Shown here: in pieces, positions 61,629 through 64,000 of the stretch | Numbering within the stretch: position 1 is the stretch's first letter | Layout: each line of letters starts with the position of its first letter | Assembly (NCBI RefSeq): GCF_004135205.1 | Contig: NZ_CP035490.1 | Location: 248,001-312,000, forward strand | DNA from: Hahella sp. KA22 | GTDB taxonomy: Bacteria; Pseudomonadota; Gammaproteobacteria; Pseudomonadales; Oleiphilaceae | Direction: 5' to 3' | Length of the DNA: 64,000 nt | The notes under the pieces: model-generated | What the model was told of the DNA's origin: nothing | Seen by the model: the letters and a program-made list of their open reading frames with translations, nothing else | Database searches by the model: none | Program-made: the position numbers and the translations under genes

Positions 61629-61640
61629 GAAACGCTTTCA
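61629..61640. promoter_or_regulatory. LacI-type operator 3 (autoregulatory candidate)
   Basis: GAAACGCTTTCA, an imperfect operator 28 bases before the LacI start codon. Its position suggests autorepression. Confidence 0.6.
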
Positions 61641-61777
61641 GAGCCGGCCATCATGGGAGAAGCGGGCAATGCATGTCAACTAGGCGATAAGCCTAACAAG
61701 CTCCCTTGCAGCCCGCGCCTGCAGGCATAGCCACAACGGGAGTCTGCAGGAAGTTATGCGACAGTATGGGAAATTTG

Positions 61778-62617
61778 TCAATTCAGACGAAACACCACCG
61801 GCACCACGATGGTCTCCCGATCGACGCCATCCGCCGCCGCCAGACGCCAGCCGGAGAGGGTTTTCAGCGCCTGCTTGTCGAGCACGGTGTAGCCGCTGGA
61901 GCGCTTGAGGGAGACTTTCACGGGATTGCCAAAGGCGTCCACCAACAGCTCCACCATGACGGTGCCCTGCCAGCCGCGGCGGGTGGCGAGGCCGGGGTAT
62001 TCGGGTTTGGGCGTATTGGCTTCGCCCAACTGATATCTGGATACCGATGGCGCACTGACCGCCACTGGCGCAGACACAGGCGCAACAGCCAGGACTGGCG
62101 CGGGCTCCAGCGACGCTGGCGTCGGCGGAGTCGCCTGAGCCGGCTTGTTCACAGCAGGCGTGACCTGCGGCTTCGCCGTTGTGGTTTGTGGGATAGATTG
62201 CGGAACAGTTTTGTGCGCCGCCTGCGTTGGTTTAGGCGTCTTCTCCTGTACGACAGGCTTGCTTGCCGGAACCGGTTTGGGCTTGGGGACCGGCGTCTCC
62301 ACCCGCTTGGCCGCCATTTTGGGCTGCGGAGAAACGGGTTCTGGAGTATCAACGGGTTGAGGTTGCGGCGCAGGTTGTAGAACCGGCTGCGGGGTCGGCT
62401 TCGATACCGCAGGTTGAGCCTGCGCCGGCGCCGTGGAAACTGGCGTTGGCGCCGCCGGAGCCTGGATGGCTACGGTCATTGTGGTCGATGTAAGTCGATT
62501 TTTAGTGGGTTGGGGCGAATTGAAATACAGCATCAACGCTACATGCGCCGCCAGGGAAGCGACCAAGGCCATCCATAATAATGGCGGGTATTTAGCGCTG
62601 GCGACGTCCGTGCTCAC
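61778..62617 (-). CDS. tonB: TonB energy transducer
   Basis: A 279-residue protein with an N-terminal membrane anchor (LLWMALVASLAAHVALMLYF) carrying the conserved His in a TonB-type helix. A long Pro/Lys/Gln-rich periplasm-spanning linker leads to a C-terminal TonB domain (ANTPKPEYPGLATRRGWQGTVMVELLVDAFGNPVKVSLKRSSGYTVLDKQALKTL). It transmits proton-motive force to outer-membrane receptors for iron, haem or cobalamin. Its start overlaps the stop of the ABC ATPase gene (ATGA), so it is in the importer operon, which is unusual enough to suggest a dedicated TonB. Confidence 0.92.
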   Translation of the reverse strand: MSTDVASAKYPPLLWMALVASLAAHVALMLYFNSPQPTKNRLTSTTMTVAIQAPAAPTPVSTAPAQAQPAVSKPTPQPVLQPAPQPQPVDTPEPVSPQPKMAAKRVETPVPKPKPVPASKPVVQEKTPKPTQAAHKTVPQSIPQTTTAKPQVTPAVNKPAQATPPTPASLEPAPVLAVAPVSAPVAVSAPSVSRYQLGEANTPKPEYPGLATRRGWQGTVMVELLVDAFGNPVKVSLKRSSGYTVLDKQALKTLSGWRLAAADGVDRETIVVPVVFRLN

Positions 62618-63396
62618 TTCAGACTCCAGGGCAACAGATAAGGCTGTTCCTCATGGCGCCCCCGCACCACCGAGACGCCGAACGCCTGCTGGATGCGCTC
62701 ATCGCTCAAGACCTCGTTTGTGTCGCCCGCCACCAGGGTTCCATCCGGCATCGCCAGCATCGCTTGTCCGCAAAACCGTAGCGCCAGGGTCAAATCGTGC
62801 AGCACTACAACGCCGATCCGGCCACTTCCAGCCCAATCCTGCAAATGGCTCATCACCTGAATCTGGTGCTGAGGGTCCAGACCCGCCACCGGCTCATCCG
62901 CCATCAATACGGGAGCGTCCACCGCCAGCGCCCGCGCCAGCATCACCCTGGCGCGCTCGCCGCCGGATAGACGGGTGACCGTGCGCTGCGCCAGATGCGT
63001 GACATCCGCTTGCCGCATGGCGTTCTGAATCAGAGCCTGATCTTGCGCGCTTAATTTGCTGCGATGGGTCTGCGCTGGAAAGCGACCCAGACCGACCAGG
63101 GTTTCCACGCTCAAAGGCCAATGACAATCGGTGTCCTGATCCAGATATGAAATATGCTGCGCCCGCTGCTTCGGCGCCATCTCGCACAGATCCTGATCCT
63201 GCAGCCGCATAGCGCCGGATAGCTTGGGAATCAGTCCAACAATGGTTTTCAACAGGGTGGACTTGCCGGCGCCGTTGCTGCCCAGTATCGCCGTCAGTTG
63301 TCCGGATGGCAGGTGAAAGCTGACATCAGATAGGACCGGAGCGCCGGGATAGCCTACCTGCAATCCGCTTAGCTCCAGGCTCAGCGCGGCGCTCAT
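62614..63396 (-). CDS. FecE/BtuD-like ABC transporter ATP-binding protein
   Basis: A 260-residue ATPase for an iron-siderophore, haem or cobalamin importer. Walker A GSNGAGKST, Q-loop area, the signature LSGGERARVMLARAL, Walker B VLMADEPVAGLD, and the H-loop VVLHDLTLALRFC. The permease gene overlaps by four bases upstream, and TonB overlaps by four downstream. The substrate cannot be decided between haem and cobalamin-type systems. Confidence 0.92.
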   Translation of the reverse strand: MSAALSLELSGLQVGYPGAPVLSDVSFHLPSGQLTAILGSNGAGKSTLLKTIVGLIPKLSGAMRLQDQDLCEMAPKQRAQHISYLDQDTDCHWPLSVETLVGLGRFPAQTHRSKLSAQDQALIQNAMRQADVTHLAQRTVTRLSGGERARVMLARALAVDAPVLMADEPVAGLDPQHQIQVMSHLQDWAGSGRIGVVVLHDLTLALRFCGQAMLAMPDGTLVAGDTNEVLSDERIQQAFGVSVVRGRHEEQPYLLPWSLK

Positions 63397-64000
63397 ACCA
63401 ACGCCTCCGCTTTACGCAGATGGCGCAGCAGCCACAGGAAAAACGGCCCGCCCAACAACGCCGTAATGACGCCGACTCGCAACTCCGGCCCTGGCGGCAG
63501 ACAGCGCACGGCAATATCAGTCAACAACATCAGGCTCCCGCCCGCCAAGGCGCTGGGAAGCAGTAATCGGCCGGGCCGCCACTCGGTAAACGGTCGCAGC
63601 ATGTGAGGCACCACCAGCCCCACGAAGCCAATTACGCCGCTCACCGCCACGCTGGCGCCCACCGCCAACGCCACCCCCAGGCCGGCCACCCATTGTACTT
63701 TCTGCAGACGTACGCCCATGGAGCGGGCGGTGTTTTCTCCCAGCGACAGAACATCCAGTGAGCGCGACACACTGAACAGCAACGCCATCCCCAACAACGC
63801 AGGCGGCGCCGCCAAGTAAAAGTGCTGCAGGGTGCGGTGTTCGAATGACCCCATCAGCCAGAATAGAATGTCCTGCACCGCGAAAGGATTCGGCGCCATA
63901 TTCAAAGCCAGCGCCGTCAGCGCTGAACTGAACGAATTAATGGCGGCGCCGGCGAGAATGATCATCACGATGCCCGCTTCCGATCCCACGATCATTACCA
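63393..64000 (-). CDS. FecCD-family ABC transporter permease (C-terminal part)
   Basis: The last 200 or so residues of a BtuC/FecD-type permease that continues past the window. Family motifs visible are ILAGAAINSFSSAL, GSFEHRTLQHF (coupling region), LSLGENTARSMGVRLQKV, and GVIGFVGLVVPHMLRPFTEWRPGRLLLPSALAGGSLMLLTDIAVR. At least six membrane helices are present. It is the inner-membrane channel of the importer whose ATPase and TonB follow in the same operon. Confidence 0.92.
   Translation of the reverse strand, partial: VMIVGSEAGIVMIILAGAAINSFSSALTALALNMAPNPFAVQDILFWLMGSFEHRTLQHFYLAAPPALLGMALLFSVSRSLDVLSLGENTARSMGVRLQKVQWVAGLGVALAVGASVAVSGVIGFVGLVVPHMLRPFTEWRPGRLLLPSALAGGSLMLLTDIAVRCLPPGPELRVGVITALLGGPFFLWLLRHLRKAEALV

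Overview
The window reads as chromosomal DNA of a marine-type gammaproteobacterium. GC is roughly 55%, genes are dense on both strands, and Shine-Dalgarno sites are clear. TonB-linked uptake, secreted polysaccharide hydrolases, many one-component regulators and several orphan periplasmic binding proteins all fit the Oceanospirillales. Gene content and codon use remind me of Hahella; that is recognition, not proof. No tRNA, rRNA, CRISPR array or IS element was seen.

Layout. 1-5.8 kb: the start of a CusF-like copper protein, a secreted lipin/LNS2-type HAD protein, a secreted DJ-1/PfpI protein, an AGE-fold protein, and a VOC protein next to an HxlR regulator. 5.9-9.9 kb: a copper-efflux operon (MerR regulator, CopA, cupredoxin, DUF411 protein) behind a MerR-type promoter. 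9.9-14.3 kb: a lipoprotein, a TerB-like protein, a DCC protein, then a complete retron. The retron has a reverse transcriptase gene preceded by a recognisable msr-msd RNA whose a1/a2 repeats, priming-G context, msr stem-loops and msd hairpin can all be read. 14.4-16.6 kb: a divergent MFS/LysR pair. 16.6-21.3 kb: an AT-richer island with a lipase-like putative toxin and four related putative immunity genes. The immunity genes form a tandemly duplicated two-gene unit that carries a copy of the toxin's 3' end.

21.6-29.9 kb: a divergent class A PBP, a GH8 enzyme with a CBM2 module, a DUF4349 lipoprotein, a 2OG-Fe(II) oxygenase, and a DUF1348 gene divergent from a TetR regulator across three evenly spaced palindromes. 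29.9-39.5 kb: a zinc-ribbon/TM2/pilin-like fusion, gamma-glutamyltranspeptidase, an AraC regulator, a ferritin-like hydrolase-family protein, a MarR regulator with two identical operators, a DPRP photolyase, a zinc-ribbon membrane protein with HExxH, and a GNAT enzyme. 39.6-51.4 kb: periplasmic binding proteins, LysR, VOC, GhrA-like reductase, acyltransferase, an MDR-SDR pair, a PfkB kinase and a conserved unknown. 51.4-64 kb: an outer-membrane barrel, a large lipoprotein, a MATE pump, a GH3 glucosidase under a LacI regulator with three candidate operators, and a TonB-ABC importer operon that runs off the end.

Themes. GH8, GH3 and LacI point to beta-glucan or related polysaccharide use. Copper handling appears twice. 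The two defence or competition loci, the retron and the lipase/immunity array, are the most unusual parts. Small regulators often sit beside operators that can be read directly.
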